A stretch of DNA of 64,000 nucleotides from Metellina segmentata. Its lineage: Eukaryota > Arthropoda > Arachnida > Araneae > Tetragnathidae. Position numbers and translations under genes: made by a program. The stretch covers positions 74,030,278 to 74,094,277 of the forward strand of contig OX375873.1 of assembly GCA_947359465.1 (NCBI GenBank), written 5' to 3'. Below the pieces are notes generated by a model, which saw only the letters and a program-made list of their open reading frames with translations, did not search any database and was not told the origin of the DNA. Positions 39,101 through 49,125 of this stretch are shown piece after piece. How positions within the stretch are numbered: the first letter of the stretch is position 1; every line of letters starts with the position of its first letter.

Positions 39101-42100
39101 GCTAAGACTTTTGATTTGAAATCCGATTCCATTAATATTGCTTTGACTACCTCAGCAGCTTTTTCGTCAAATTGACTGACACAAGCAGAAATAATGGCTT
39201 CATCCCTGAATGAAAAATATAAATAGACATTCAAAATTAGAATTTTCTAAAATTTTGCAATTCAAATTCAAATACAATGTATACATATTTAATTGTAATT
39301 GAGTTTATGACCAAAAATAATAGAATATATTTAGTTAAAAAAAGTAAATCTGTATTCACAAAAATTAAATCCCAAAAACTTTTAAATGAACTAGGGGGCC
39401 TGCCCCCTGCTCGCTAATGCTCGCCAACCCCCGGAGGATTGCTTCGCAATCCTCATTGGTTCGCTGCGCGAACCTATGCTCGCCTCAATGAAGACATGTG
39501 TCCTAGCAGAAGGGATTGTTTACAAAATATGTTACCAAAAAATGTTTTTCAAATCTAAATTTGCTGTATTACAGAAAAAATATATACAGTATCTCTAAAA
39601 TCAGAATTCAAATGAAAACTTTGTGCAAATTTTGACTCGAAATGTGAGCGTTGCTTTGGAAATTGAATACCCAGCATGTTGTTTGTGTGTACATTTTCCC
39701 AGCACTCAAACGACCCACACTTTTTCATTGAGTTTGTTGCCGAAAGTTGTAGTGCAAGCGTCTTGTTGAACTATAATTGTTGGCCCTGAAAAGGACCGTT
39801 TTTTAAATGGCCCTGTAAAGATCCTCCGCTTTCTTTGACTTCTTTTATAAACTAACTGCAACAGCTCATTAAAATTTCCTTTTTTTTTTCAATAAAATTT
39901 CATCCGATAACGCTATAAATTCAATCGATGCGCGAGACTTCGCGATAAACAAACAATCGTACAGTGTTGCCAAAACGCGATTACAAATAACGTCTTTTTC
40001 GTGTGCCACGTAAGAGAATTATATATATAGAAGGCACTACAATTCAGTTAATTACTAAAAATTATATAATTAACAATGAGTTTGTTTATTCATTCTGTAA
40101 ATTCTGTCTTCCATTCGAACACAAAACTTTAACTCATCGCAATGTCTAATTTATAGTGAAAACTAGCTTTTTTAGTTTTAAATACCAAGCACTAGACATA
40201 ATTTCAACACAATTGCAATTAGACTGTCTTTGTTTCTACCATCATTGTTTTGGTAAAATAGAACAATTTATTGTAATAGTTTTGGTTTAACAATTGCTGC
40301 AAGTAGGAAAAGGGTGGAAATGCTGGGAATAATATATATATATATAATTCTCTAACGTGGCACGCAAAAAAGATGTTATTTGTTATTGCGTTTAGGTAAC
40401 ACTGTATGATCATTTGTTTACTATGCCACAAAGCCTCGCGCCTCAATTGAATTTATAGCGTTATCGGTTAAAATTTTATTGAAAAAAAAAAATATTAGTC
40501 AGCTGTTGTAGCTTACAAACGACATGCTGGGTATTCGATTTCCAAAGCAGCGCTCACATTTCAAGTTAAAATTGGATTAAAGTTTTCATTTTAATTCCAA
40601 ATTGTTTGAGTTCTGATTCCAGAAGTACTGAAAATTTTTATGCAGTATAACAAATTTATGTTTGAAAAATATATTTTTGGAACATCGTATTTTGTAAATA
40701 ATGTCTTCCGATGCGAGTGAAGCGAGCAAGGTATGCACAGCGAACCAATGAGGATTGGCGAGCGTTCGCAAGCAGGGGGCGGGCCCCCTAGTGTCTTTCT
40801 ATTCCACTCATGTATATGGACTGAGCATTATCAATCAACCTTACAGCTTCTTGGATTATCACTAACACAGCTTTCCTTGATTTGACAGCTGAATATTTCA
40901 GAACTTATTTAATGTGCCTAGCTTCAGAAATGAATAATCATTGCCTATATTTAAAAGTAAAGTATATACATTTGAAGGATACACACCGGAAATATTGCTG
41001 GAATCTGTCATAATTTATTCTCCAATAAATGCCACTATCAGGAAATTCTACTTTTCTCCTTTTAGCTTCAGGCTCTTCCCCTGTGTTAGCTTCCAAAAGA
41101 TGCAATTGAATCTGAAAAGTGGAGATTGATATATTGAAAGAAAAAAAAATTATCCGTTTAATGCCGGGTTATAGCAAAACAAAATGTATAAAATGAAACA
41201 AAAGCATTCTAAGGATAAAAACTTGGGAGGGTTATTACTGGGCCCATGAGTCTTAGTTCTTCACCTATTTAGTTCTATGGACTCTATTTTGAATCTGTAA
41301 GCATATTTTTTAGACTTGTGATGTCCTGAATAAAATATATAAATTTTATAGCACCTAAAATACCAAATTTGGGGTTTACAACATACAAAATCTGAAACAG
41401 CTTTAGAACCTAAAATGATTTTTTTGAAACTTACAAAACCTTTGTTTTAAGATATTTCGACTTCAAATGCATTTTGAGTACAATTATATTAAAAATAAGG
41501 GTGTCAAGACATTATGTCATTTCCAACATCAATATGTGCAGTTCTGCAAATGCACAGCATATAAAAATGCAAAATAAGTAATGCATTTTAGAATTGAAAA
41601 CATACATCTAAAGGCAAAGTCTTAAAAACTTGATGAGACGTAGCCAAAATCCATCTTCATCTTTTTAATTCCAAATAAAAAACAATGGAAAGGCAGGGTT
41701 CAGCGCTGACAAATCCCCATACCCTTTTGTCTGCGATGTTCTTCAAAATGTGACCGATGCTCGTGTTTAAATGTACATGCATTACTTTTTTTAATAGTTC
41801 AGCTCTTCTGTATAAATGAGATAAATTTCCTGTATTTTTCAAATTTGAAATGTTTCAATAAATGTTTTGCAAAATTAAAGCATTGTGTAAGGTAAATGTA
41901 TTATTATGAAGTTTTATGGTATGGAAGGGAGATATGGTGCTGCCTTCGTCGCTGCTTTGGATGTATCGTCAAAGAATACATGTACCGTCTCACGGTTAAC
42001 GCTTCGGTGTATCTAACGGAACTTGCGGCAATCAAGAAGGCATTTCAGTGGATTCATGATAGGCCACTCTATAATGCCAACAAGATAACCCACATCTACT

Positions 42101-45100
42101 CTGACAGCCTGTCAGCGCTCATGGCACTGAATGATACAAATATTTCTCGGATAATCTCCTAGTAATATAAATCGGATTTCTGCATTTTATCATCGGAATT
42201 TCGTTTCTGTTTGTATATGTCTTAATCTTTTGCATATTGCAATACATTATTCAGGAATCAAATGTATGTATTTGCATCTGTAGTAAATTGTAGTAGCTAT
42301 AAAAAAGTTTAAAAAGTATTTTCTGTACAACCTAAATGACTGCATTTTTCTATGTAAGAAAAGTGATTATTCCAATTCATTTTTCAATCAACATTTAACC
42401 ATTTCAACCTGAGCGACGCCAGGTTATTCAGCTAGTCCTATAATACAATAGGATGGATGATTGCCATGTATTTATATAAAGTGGAAATTGATTTTTTAAA
42501 CTTAAAAAAAGAATAAACAAAAAGAAATTATGATTGAGGGAATCAACATTTATATAAGAAAAATATAGTCTGAAAAATCATACTGATGAGAAAAGTAAAC
42601 ACTTTAAGGGTATTTTCTTAAGGACATTATTAAAAATTGTGACCAATAATAAGATATCCTGGCATTGTTGCAAATTAGTGACCATATCAAAGTAACTTAA
42701 ATCAATATTATAAAGATATACTACCTCTGGAACAATAAACTTTTCTTGTTCAGAAATAGAAAGATTTGGCATGTGCTTGTTTTCTGAATGGTGAGGATAA
42801 GGACAACGAATGAGATAACGGTTCTCAATAAGCAATTCGAATTTTTTACAAACATCCTGAGATGAATAATCTAAAAAAAGTGAGGAAAGGCTATGATAAA
42901 AAAATCAGGTCAATATTTTAGTTTACACAACAATTTTAATTAAATAGTGTGGATATGCTACACGTTTTCAATAAGCATACTCATCCTGTGATTAGAAGAA
43001 AATTGCATTATTTAAAAGAAATTCGGTTGTGAAAATAACTTACCAACACCTGTTGTGTCCTTAGCATCTTGTACACGCTCCACTACTTTTTGAATAGCCT
43101 CACTCATAGTCAGTTTTCCATTATTAAGTACTTCTTCAACAAGTAAATCAGCTGGGACTCCATACCTGCAAAAAGAAAATTGAAATAAATGAATTAAACT
43201 ATTTAGTCAACTATATGCACTAATGTATGTGACTCAGATATTGACATTATTTGATTTTTGTCGCATGGTAACAATGGATATAAAAAATATATAATTAATT
43301 GTTATGAGATTCATTTGCTAATTTTGCAACTTAGTTCAGATAAATTTTATATGAGCTGTATAATAATATTGTTCTTAAACTACACAAAAATGAAATTCTT
43401 CAAGAATTTGATTATAGAAAAATCTGGGAGAGAGAAAAGAAAACCAATAAAGTAAATAAAATGCTCATATATTTTTATATCATTTAGAGCAAAATTATGC
43501 TTATCATTTGAGAATAAAATTATGCAATAATATGATTAATTAGAATAATATGAAATAAATTTATGTGAATATGGATGCTATATTCCAGGGGTGGCACTTG
43601 TGCAAATAAAATGTATGCATGAAATATGATAAACTGATTAATGTTCAAAAGCAATTATTTCATTTAATTTTTTGTTACAAAGTTATTCAAAATCATTAAA
43701 GTTATTAAAAATAAAAATAAAAATGCTATTAAAAAAATATTGTTCCATGATTCTATCAAACAATCTTGTAAAGAAAATCTTTAAAAAACCAGATTGCTTG
43801 TGGATGCTTTACAAATGTTATCCATTTTAGTAGTTAGTTGTTGAAAGTTTGGTCGATGACTTGTTAGGGCAGTTCACACAACCTCAGGTAAATGCTGATC
43901 AGTTAAAACACACCAATGCCTATTTTTAATAATTTTAAATGTTGAATACTACACCTTTACAGTAATTGTTTTGAGAGCACAACAACAGCAGTGTTTTTTG
44001 TTGGGTATTTTGTTTGGAGAAGGAAATAAAAAACTATCTTTTACACTCATATTGAAGCAAGCGAAAGATACAGTACGAAGTCCAAAATCCTTCCGACCTC
44101 GGCCATTTCGGATTATTTGCATTTTTTGTCAAAAAAAACAACTTTAATCTAACCCCCCTCCCCTTCTGCACACGAATTTTGAGTTTGGAATGATAAAATA
44201 GCAGATACATAAATAGGAATAATTTCTTAAAAAATATATAACAAAACTTAATACAATGCAACAAAATTTACTTGCAAATCTTCTAACTTTTCTGTGTGGT
44301 ATTTACTCTGAACAGGTCCGTTTTATGCATTGTTTCATCAATTCGGTTCAGGTTCAACTCCTTGTTCTTTAAAAATTGTCGGAAAAATGTAAAATACTGA
44401 GAAAAAAAACCCTGGTTAGCAAAACGTCTTGATTTGGGACTTTGTACTGTATTACAAAACAACAATTGCTTATGTCTGTGAGCTTTAGCTTTGTTACTTG
44501 CGAGACTCGTGTGACTTACATTGTTCAATACAGACATACATAGTCGGCAAAGCAATATTGGGATACAGTAGAATTCAAATTTTATCCACATCAATTGGGA
44601 CCATACTCCATCTGGATAATTCACGAAAAAAAGCTTATTTCTTAGTAAAAAAACGAATTTTGCTTTAGTATGTAATGTAATGACTATGAAAACAATTTAA
44701 TTTATATACTGGATTAAAATGTATCATTGTGTGAACATATCAGATAAAGTCAGTTTCGTAGTCTTTTAATAATTTCCATGCAGCCAAGTCTCGCATGCGC
44801 TTGTCGGTGAGTAGCTGTAGATGGTCACACTTAAGGCTGCCGCTCCATCCATTTCAGCATTGTGTCAAGGCACTCAAATGCCTCACTAGCTGACAGTCCC
44901 ACGTCTGGTTGAGCAAAATGTCTTTATCATCTTCATGAATGAATTCTCCTCTCACTCTTTGAATGAGTTCATCTTCACTGAGAATTTGGAGAGAATCCAG
45001 GGTCTGAAGAATCACACACCAGCCACTCGCCTACGTCCTCTGTACTGCACTCGGAAGATCCAGGAATTTTCAATTGATTTTTATGTCCTCAACTGGCACT

Positions 45101-46121
45101 TTGTCTTATTCGTTTTTATCATTCACCGATAAAAAACTTTTAAAGTGCAGATTTTGCCTACTTCTTTTTTTCTCAAAGCGATTCGGATAACTAGACAAGA
45201 TAATTGGATTTCTACTGCATTTTCACACATTTCTTAAGCTGAATCTTTTGCTTTGAGTCAAAGTTATCTCGTATATGAACATAACAGTTTTTTGTTTCAG
45301 CTATGAATCAGATGTGGCTTCCAAAGGCTGGCCACCCCTGCTCTATATATTTAATAAATAAACTTAAATAAGATATGAAATGATCCGTTAGTGTGTATAA
45401 TTATAACAGCATATACTTTAGGCTGTGTAACTAATTGTTTCAGGACAAATTACTATATATAGAGAAATATCTTAAACATGCAATTGATTAAAAAGTAAAA
45501 ACTTTTAGAGGATTTTGAGGCTATACATGAATAATTTGTGCATATAAGCAGGACTTTGTTGTGGATGACTTCAAATAGAGTGATTTCATTACATTATTTG
45601 ATAAGTGTTTGCACACAGAGAAGCTAAACTCCATCAATTTAAGTAATAGCCTGTAACATTTAATATGAAGATAAAATTAAAATATTTTAGCTTGCTAAAA
45701 GATTTTCCAAATTTCTTACAATAGCTGAGCACAGTATGCATATCTTTCATAATGCAGGAGCCTCAAAACATGTTCTTGCTTCACCATATACTGCACAAAT
45801 CCCTTTTCATCCTCACTAAATTCACAGAAATTGTGCTGTATAAGCACACACAAAGATGATTTCACCTAGAAAAGTTATGATTTATAAGTAATTTTACTAA
45901 TTTTTTCAACACATAATTTGGAAAGCAATCAATCAAAGGGATCACAGAAGTTTTAATAGTTCAGATCTTACTTTTGATAAGGGTAGAGACACATTCCTTA
46001 CTATGACAGGGAGAAGACAGGACGAAACTTGTTTCATTAGAAAAGTTCCAACTCTCTGAACTATGTCACCAAAATATTCACGCAGAAGAACAGAACACAG
46101 AGCTGTCAGAGATTCAGACAT
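30054..46121 (-). CDS. Polr3C: DNA-directed RNA polymerase III subunit RPC3 (whole gene, 11 exons)
   Basis: Exons, 5' to 3' on the minus strand: 46121-45972, 45865-45720, 43165-43044, 42870-42725, 41111-40987, 39205-39028, 36953-36772, 35437-35317, 34790-34722, 30980-30813, 30197-30054. They total 1551 nt, 516 residues plus TAA, all phases matching; human POLR3C has 534. Conserved blocks include MSESLTALCSVLLREYFGDI, LLVEEVLNNGKLTMSEAIQK, GIYWRINYDRFQQYFRDEAI, NGMYVVNLIKVLQ, GSKCARIFR and NKRLLEKKQRIDAVVASL. RPC3 (RPC62) is a nuclear protein with repeated winged-helix domains that works with RPC6 and RPC7 in Pol III initiation. Introns carry many transposon relics, but every exon is intact, so the gene looks functional. 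Confidence 0.96.
30198..30812 (-). other. RPC3 intron 10
   Basis: AT-rich; nothing recognised. Uses GTTTGA and TTTTTTAG. Confidence 0.6.
30813..30980 (-). CDS. Polr3C: RPC3 exon 10
   Basis: Encodes VCRMMLERCYHALFNLITCC and ENKRLLEKKQRIDAVVASLR (414-469), a long helix matching human ENKRLLEKSQRVEAIIAS. Donor GTTTGA is weak. Confidence 0.95.
31220..31320. repeat. SINE fragment and MITE end in RPC3 intron 9
   Basis: GGTTGGTTTTGGATTTTATG and CCCAGCTATGCCAAAC at 31220-31275 resemble the 29725-29880 SINE. CATACTTGCCAACTTTTACG at about 31277 matches the terminus of the 13822-14329 MITE. The partner end of this second MITE was not found. Confidence 0.4.
32060..32480 (-). repeat. Repeat family X, partial copy
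   Basis: Its middle (about 32293-32440) is similar to 5900-6030. The segment 32090-32290 inverted is similar to 37610-37800 and to 60280-60400. No termini visible in this copy. Confidence 0.5.
32890..33672 (-). pseudogene. hAT-like transposase relic in RPC3 intron 9
   Basis: Three minus-strand pieces in order: 33672..33484 with KHCSSRWLSLKPAAQRLLEQ; 33383..33030 with YLLKKSSFSSSLLKSLFCPG; 33084..32890 with TDEWKLLQREFEEE and VYWDQFFRL. These look like the RW-S-L, middle and C-terminal blocks of hAT-like transposon proteins found in arthropods. Frameshifts and gaps show it is dead. Confidence 0.5.
33780..34033. repeat. Transposon end fragments in RPC3 intron 9
   Basis: 33785-33875 is similar to 26758-26845. 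33945-34033 is an inverted match to the left end of the 4856-7286 element (AAGAACTT, AAAATGTCAAAAA, AGTGA tracts), ending in a decayed TTTTATAAGCCCTA where the full element has TGTTAGGAGCCCTG. Confidence 0.5.
34722..34790 (-). CDS. Polr3C: RPC3 exon 9
   Basis: A 69-base exon encoding ELPKASDYSHGQAFYFLRIE plus ISQ (391-413). Human equivalent EIPKTPDHAPSRTFYLYTVN. Flanked by AATAG and GTAGGT. Confidence 0.92.
34791..35316 (-). other. RPC3 intron 8
   Basis: AT-rich; nothing recognised. Confidence 0.6.
35317..35437 (-). CDS. Polr3C: RPC3 exon 8
   Basis: Encodes ILLAKKVLEPKQIEELAMLH and PKDTKEYIFRMIKENYILSH (351-390), the C-terminal winged-helix region. Donor GTAAGT. Confidence 0.94.
35985..36290 (-). 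pseudogene. Decayed transposon-type ORF in RPC3 intron 7
   Basis: Minus strand reads MNFLGNHKAENYVELVNRIL, HYLHSHLHRFPENLCN, SEEQGERFQQDIMIIED, then an in-frame TGA at 36086-36084, and continues YQGRWDIHMIADYCENL. This HSHL-FPENL-EQGERFHQD-YQGRWD module recurs in many arthropod 'hypothetical' proteins of repeat origin. I recognise the motif but not a named family. Confidence 0.55.
36300..36620. repeat. Dispersed repeat shared with 44040-44350
   Basis: The segment matches 44040-44350 in inverted orientation: shared blocks include ATTTACTTGCAAATCTTCTA, TGGTATTTACTCTG and TTTTTGACAAAAAA. It directly adjoins the decayed ORF at 35985-36290 and may be part of the same element. Confidence 0.5.
36772..36953 (-). 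CDS. Polr3C: RPC3 exon 7
   Basis: Encodes ELDGLLVILCEGTQSFVSKA, NGMYVVNL, and VVQDGYGSKCARIF (290-349). Human equivalent GGMYVINL and FGSRCARIFR. Donor GTTTGT splits Arg350. Confidence 0.95.
37540..38040 (+). repeat. Repeat family X, partial copy in RPC3 intron 6
   Basis: 37920-38035 (ACTTTCTCGGGAAATCGTCT, CTGCAGCAGCAGCAAC, TTTTTTTAATATAGAGAGA) matches 60475-60566 closely, and 37610-37800 matches the inverse of 32090-32290. It stops where the 60-kb copy continues into CTAGGGGGG. Confidence 0.5.
39028..39205 (-). CDS. Polr3C: RPC3 exon 6
   Basis: Encodes RDEAIISACVSQFDEKAAEV to VLESGSVKSQ (230-289), aligned to human RDQAIVSAVANRMDQTSSEI. Acceptor TTCAG, donor GTCAGT. Confidence 0.94.
39391..40791. 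mobile_element. 1.4-kb foldback element in RPC3 intron 5
   Basis: The left end CTAGGGGGCCTGCCCCCTGC and the right end, which inverted reads CTAGGGGGCCCGCCCCCTGC, start long inverted arms. Similarity continues through 39391-39700 against 40480-40791 and again 39885-40029 against 40330-40490, so almost the whole element folds on itself. About 180 bp near 39700-39880 is unmatched. Nothing codes. It sits only 195 bp downstream of RPC3 exon 5. Confidence 0.75.
40987..41111 (-). CDS. Polr3C: RPC3 exon 5
   Basis: Encodes IQLHLLEANTGEEPEAKRRK, then FPDSGIYWRINYDRFQQYF (189-229). A basic KRRK lies in the region where human RPC3 has its basic linker. The donor GTGTGT is weak; the split Arg codon CG|G joins perfectly to exon 6. 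Confidence 0.92.
41900..42165 (+). pseudogene. Non-LTR retrotransposon RNase H fragment in RPC3 intron 4
   Basis: On +, MEGRYGAAFVAALDVSSKNT (from 41920) and then, after a frameshift, NASVYLTELAAIKKAFQWIH and ITHIYSDSLSALMALND. The ELAAIKKA and IYSDSLSALMAL blocks are the E and second D regions of RNase H in Jockey/R1-type elements. It lies antisense to RPC3. Confidence 0.7.
42725..42870 (-). CDS. Polr3C: RPC3 exon 4
   Basis: Encodes DYSSQDVCKKFELLIENRYL and IRCPYPHH onward (140-188); human counterpart FVRLADTHFVQRCP. Donor GTAGTA. Confidence 0.93.
43044..43165 (-). CDS. Polr3C: RPC3 exon 3
   Basis: Encodes YGVPADLLVEEVLNNGKLTM and SEAIQKVVERVQDAKDTTGV (100-139), the second winged helix. 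Donor GTAAGT splits Asp140. Confidence 0.95.
43586..45340. mobile_element. hAT-ended element with Tigger-like remnant in RPC3 intron 2
   Basis: Ends CAGGGGTGGC (43586) and GCCACCCCTG (to 45340) are inverted. The flanks CTATATTC and CTCTATAT are only alike, so the 8-bp duplication is doubtful. Minus-strand pieces near 45060-44735 read EDELIQRVRGEFIHEDDKDI, SEAFECLDTMLKWMERQP and LLTDKRMRDLAAWKLL after frameshifts, resembling the C-terminus of Tigger/jerky-type proteins. The two signals disagree on superfamily, so nesting is possible. 44040-44350 belongs to the repeat shared with 36300-36620. Confidence 0.5.
45720..45865 (-). CDS. Polr3C: RPC3 exon 2
   Basis: Encodes VKSSLCVLIQHNFCEFSEDE to HYERYAYCAQL (51-98), matching the human VKKALCVLVQHN to RYPRYIY region. 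An 84-base plus 22-base intron (106 in all) separates it from exon 1; donor GTAAGA splits Leu99. Confidence 0.94.
45972..46121 (-). CDS. Polr3C: RPC3 exon 1
   Basis: ATG at 46121-46119 and 50 codons: N-terminal winged helix starting MSESLTALCSVLLREYFGDI. Donor GTAAGA just below 45972. The start fits the family N-terminus exactly. A degenerate copy of this start region lies at about 47226. Confidence 0.94.
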
Positions 46122-47790
46122 TTTGCAACCTTTCTGGTAAGCCTATGCATTGCAAAGAGAAGCATTAGGAAGACATAACAATGAAAGAATACCTGTAAAG
46201 TAGATAAATACACATGAACAAGCTTTTAAACATTTACTTTTTGACCTGTATTGCTAATTTAACTTCTGATACAACTAGCATAATTTAAATGGCAAACAAT
46301 TAATTAACATAATTTAAATGGCAACTTTGCAGAACAAATTTTCCTTAATTTTATCAAAATTATGGTCTATTTATTTTTAAACATAAGTTACGATGTTCTG
46401 CAGTGCAAAGCCCGCTCCTTGCCACATCTTTCCTCTTTTCTAGCTAAGGAACAACCTCCCTACACCACCCAAATTACCACAAACACTTTATAAATAACAC
46501 ATCTTCTATGTCAATGACAAACTATTTAACTTCAAAAGTTATCGACAGAATTACAAATTTTGAAAGGATGCATTGGTTTTAAATAAAGTGAAATCATTTT
46601 GATGTTTTATTATAAATATGTAATACGTATTCAGCCGATAATTGTGATTTACGTCTGGTTTTGAATTTACAGCAGTTTTCAAAATTTGGACAAAATGCCT
46701 GCAGAACAATTGAAATTGCTTCGAGTTGTGTTGCAGAATACTGAATACAATTCTGCACCAGGTGCAATTTTTACGGTACAGCTGTATTACCGGCTGTAGT
46801 CTAAAGGTTAATGTAATGCCATTCAAATAATTCTATTGCTAGTTAGTCTAAATGAACAAGTTCCAATTGAATAAAACTTGAAAACAAAAACAGAACAAGA
46901 CCTCAAAAAGCAGTTTTCAATTCTTGAAACAATGTAGTATTATGCAAGAATTTTCTCTAAAATCAAATAAAAAAAATCTCAAAAAAATTTATGGCAAATT
47001 TATTCACAGAAACAAAAGCATCTCGATCTCACAAGTTTGAATTGATACAAACAAGATCAAGGCAAAGCAATCCTTTTCATTATAGAGCATATTTTACTTA
47101 AGAAATTTCCTGAGTTTAATTATTTTTTGAAAATAATTTGTGTAAAACTAATTTCTATAATTTCATAAATGGCTCAGAAAAATAAGCTTTGATTTGAAAT
47201 CTGTTCAAAAATTAACATTTATTGTTAGATTCAGATATTATGCAACCTTAATGATAAATGTAAAATGGCTATGAGAGATACTATTGAATTGTAAAGAGAA
47301 GCATCAGTAAGTAGTCATAAAGATGAAAGAATACCTGTTAGGTGGATGAATACAAACTTTAAGCATTTACTTTTAGACATGTCTAACTTTCACTTTAGAC
47401 CTGTAATCTTTGCCTTCTCATACAGTTGACACAAAATTTAAATTGAACAGGGAGAAGACATCAGATCAATCAAGTGTCGTTAACATATAAGTCAATAACA
47501 TAATTTTATTGCTAATTAGTTAGAATGAACAAGTTCAAATTGAATAAAACTTAAAAACAGAACAAGACTTTGAAAGTATCAGTTTCCAATTTTTGAAACT
47601 ATGTTTTATGTTAGCACGTAAAATCAAACCAAAAATCTCGTTTTATTTTTTGCACATTTATTGACAGAAATTAATCATGTGATTAATGGTTTTGTGAATA
47701 ATCGATTTTAATATCTAGTTCCTGTTTCATAAACACTTCAGAAAAAAAAATTTTTGATTTGAAATATACAAAACATGCATCTTTCACAAA
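46107..47790. repeat. Tandem duplication of the RPC3 start/promoter region
   Basis: 46107-46265 (start codon and upstream) is repeated at about 47226-47390: shared GATTCAGA, GCAACCTT, AAAGAGAAGCAT, ATGAAAGAATACCTGT. Further upstream 46836-47000 is repeated at 47505-47660 (ATGAACAAGTTC, ATTGAATAAAACTT) and 47160-47210 at 47728-47780. The second unit lacks about 450 bp present at 46380-46830. In the second copy the RPC3 ATG reads ATA. Confidence 0.65.
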
Positions 47791-47974
47791 ATGAAACTTT
47801 ATGTAAGATAGTTGTTTATAAACACCAAAGAAAAATAGAATTATGAAATATAAAGTCGGAACATCTTTCACTTGTACCTGATTTTGCAAACATCAACAAA
47901 ACAGATTACATTTTATACTGAAAATATGAAAATGAAAACAACGACAGAACAGCATGTATTTGTGTTACGTTGCC

Positions 47975-48295
47975 ATTAAAGCTAACAAAGGTATAGGTAA
48001 GGTTTTTTAGTTAACGTCCTACTAGGGCAACACAACGGGCTATTAACAACGTTCCGGGATCAATCCCTTAAAAGAAAGAACCGAGGACAACACCTCGTAA
48101 TTTTGAACCACGGTCAGATGAAGAGGCAACACCTGAGCTGGAACCCCACTCTCCAAACTTCCACACCAACCCAACGTGAGGACTTTCGGCCACGACATAT
48201 TTAAGGTACAGCAGACGCCTCTACACCATACTCTTACAAACAACTATGCCCGGACCCGGATTTGAACCAGGAGCCTTCCGATCTAAACAAAGGTA
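47975..48295 (-). repeat. tRNA-headed SINE, copy 1
   Basis: On the minus strand the head carries a B-box-like GGTTCAAATCCGG near 48258, followed by a body with GTTGGTGTGGAAGTTTGGAG, CTGACCGTGGTTCAAAATTA and ACACAACGGGCTA (inverted). The same body recurs at 48330-48625, 48660-48865, 50050-50215, 51775-52025 and 54051-54230. Confidence 0.6.
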
Positions 48296-48329
48296 TAGAG
48301 TAAGTCACCTAAATAAAGGTATTTAATTA

Positions 48330-48625
48330 AAGTCACATTGGAGCAATGTAATGGAATATTAGCAAACGTCCGGGATCAACCCCAAAAGGGAAAGATCCGT
48401 GGACAACATCACGTAATTTTGAACCTAGGTCAGATGAAGAGGTCACATCTGAGTTGGTACATCACTCTCCAAAATTCCACACCACGCCAACGTGAGGACA
48501 TTTGAGGACACCACAGATTTAACGGAGTACCAGCCACTTTGTGCACTACGGTCTTTCGTTGGATTTGAACTCACAACCCTCTGATTGCTAGTTTGATACT
48601 CTTCCAACCGGGCTACAGTAACCTA
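48330..48625 (-). repeat. tRNA-headed SINE, copy 2
   Basis: Minus strand: GTAGCCCGGTTGGAAGAG (A-box-like) and GAGTTCAAATCC (B-box-like), then the same body as copy 1. Clover-leaf pairing is poor, so it is a retroposon and not a tRNA gene. Confidence 0.6.
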
Positions 48626-48659
48626 ATAACAAATATAGAAATTTTAAAGTATCCTAAGT

Positions 48660-48865
48660 CAAATTTATGTTACGTTGGCGTTGTGTGGAAGTTTGGAGAG
48701 TGGGGTATACGAGATAAAACCAGCTCAGGTGTTATCTCGTTATCTGACCGTGGTTCAAAATTACGTGTTGTTAGCCTCGAATCTTTAACTTCGAGGGCTG
48801 ATCCCGCACCGTTACCAATTGCCCGCTGTATTGCTCCAGAGGGACGTTATTTAAATTATTTACAT
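48660..48865 (+). repeat. SINE body, copy 3, opposite orientation
   Basis: Plus-strand body GTGTGGAAGTTTGGAGAGTG to GCCCGCTGTATTGCTCCAGA without the tRNA-like head. Opposite in direction to copies 1 and 2. Confidence 0.55.
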
Positions 48866-48884
48866 ACTTACCTTGATTGATGAT

Positions 48885-49125
48885 TGATTGGTCGGTTTTG
48901 GAAGTTTTTTGGCGCATGGCCATATTTGGTCAAGCTGCGCTAGACATAATATATACAATATCCAGTAATAGACAGACACACATATTGAAAGTTTACTGAC
49001 ATGGAAAGAGATATACACCCAGGGAGGAATGCACCTGACAGGAATCAAATCTACGCCGCTTACAACTCGAAGGTTGCTGACGCAGTGGGCATACACACTG
49101 AGCCACGGCGGCCCCACGTTATTGA
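48885..49125 (-). repeat. Second SINE family (GGCCATATTTGGTCAAGC) with tRNA-like segment
   Basis: Plus-strand core GGCCATATTTGGTCAAGCTG as at 29725. Minus strand near 49117-49040 reads GGCCGCCGTGGCTCAGTGTG and GATTTGATTCC, resembling A and B boxes of a tRNA-derived SINE. Confidence 0.5.
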
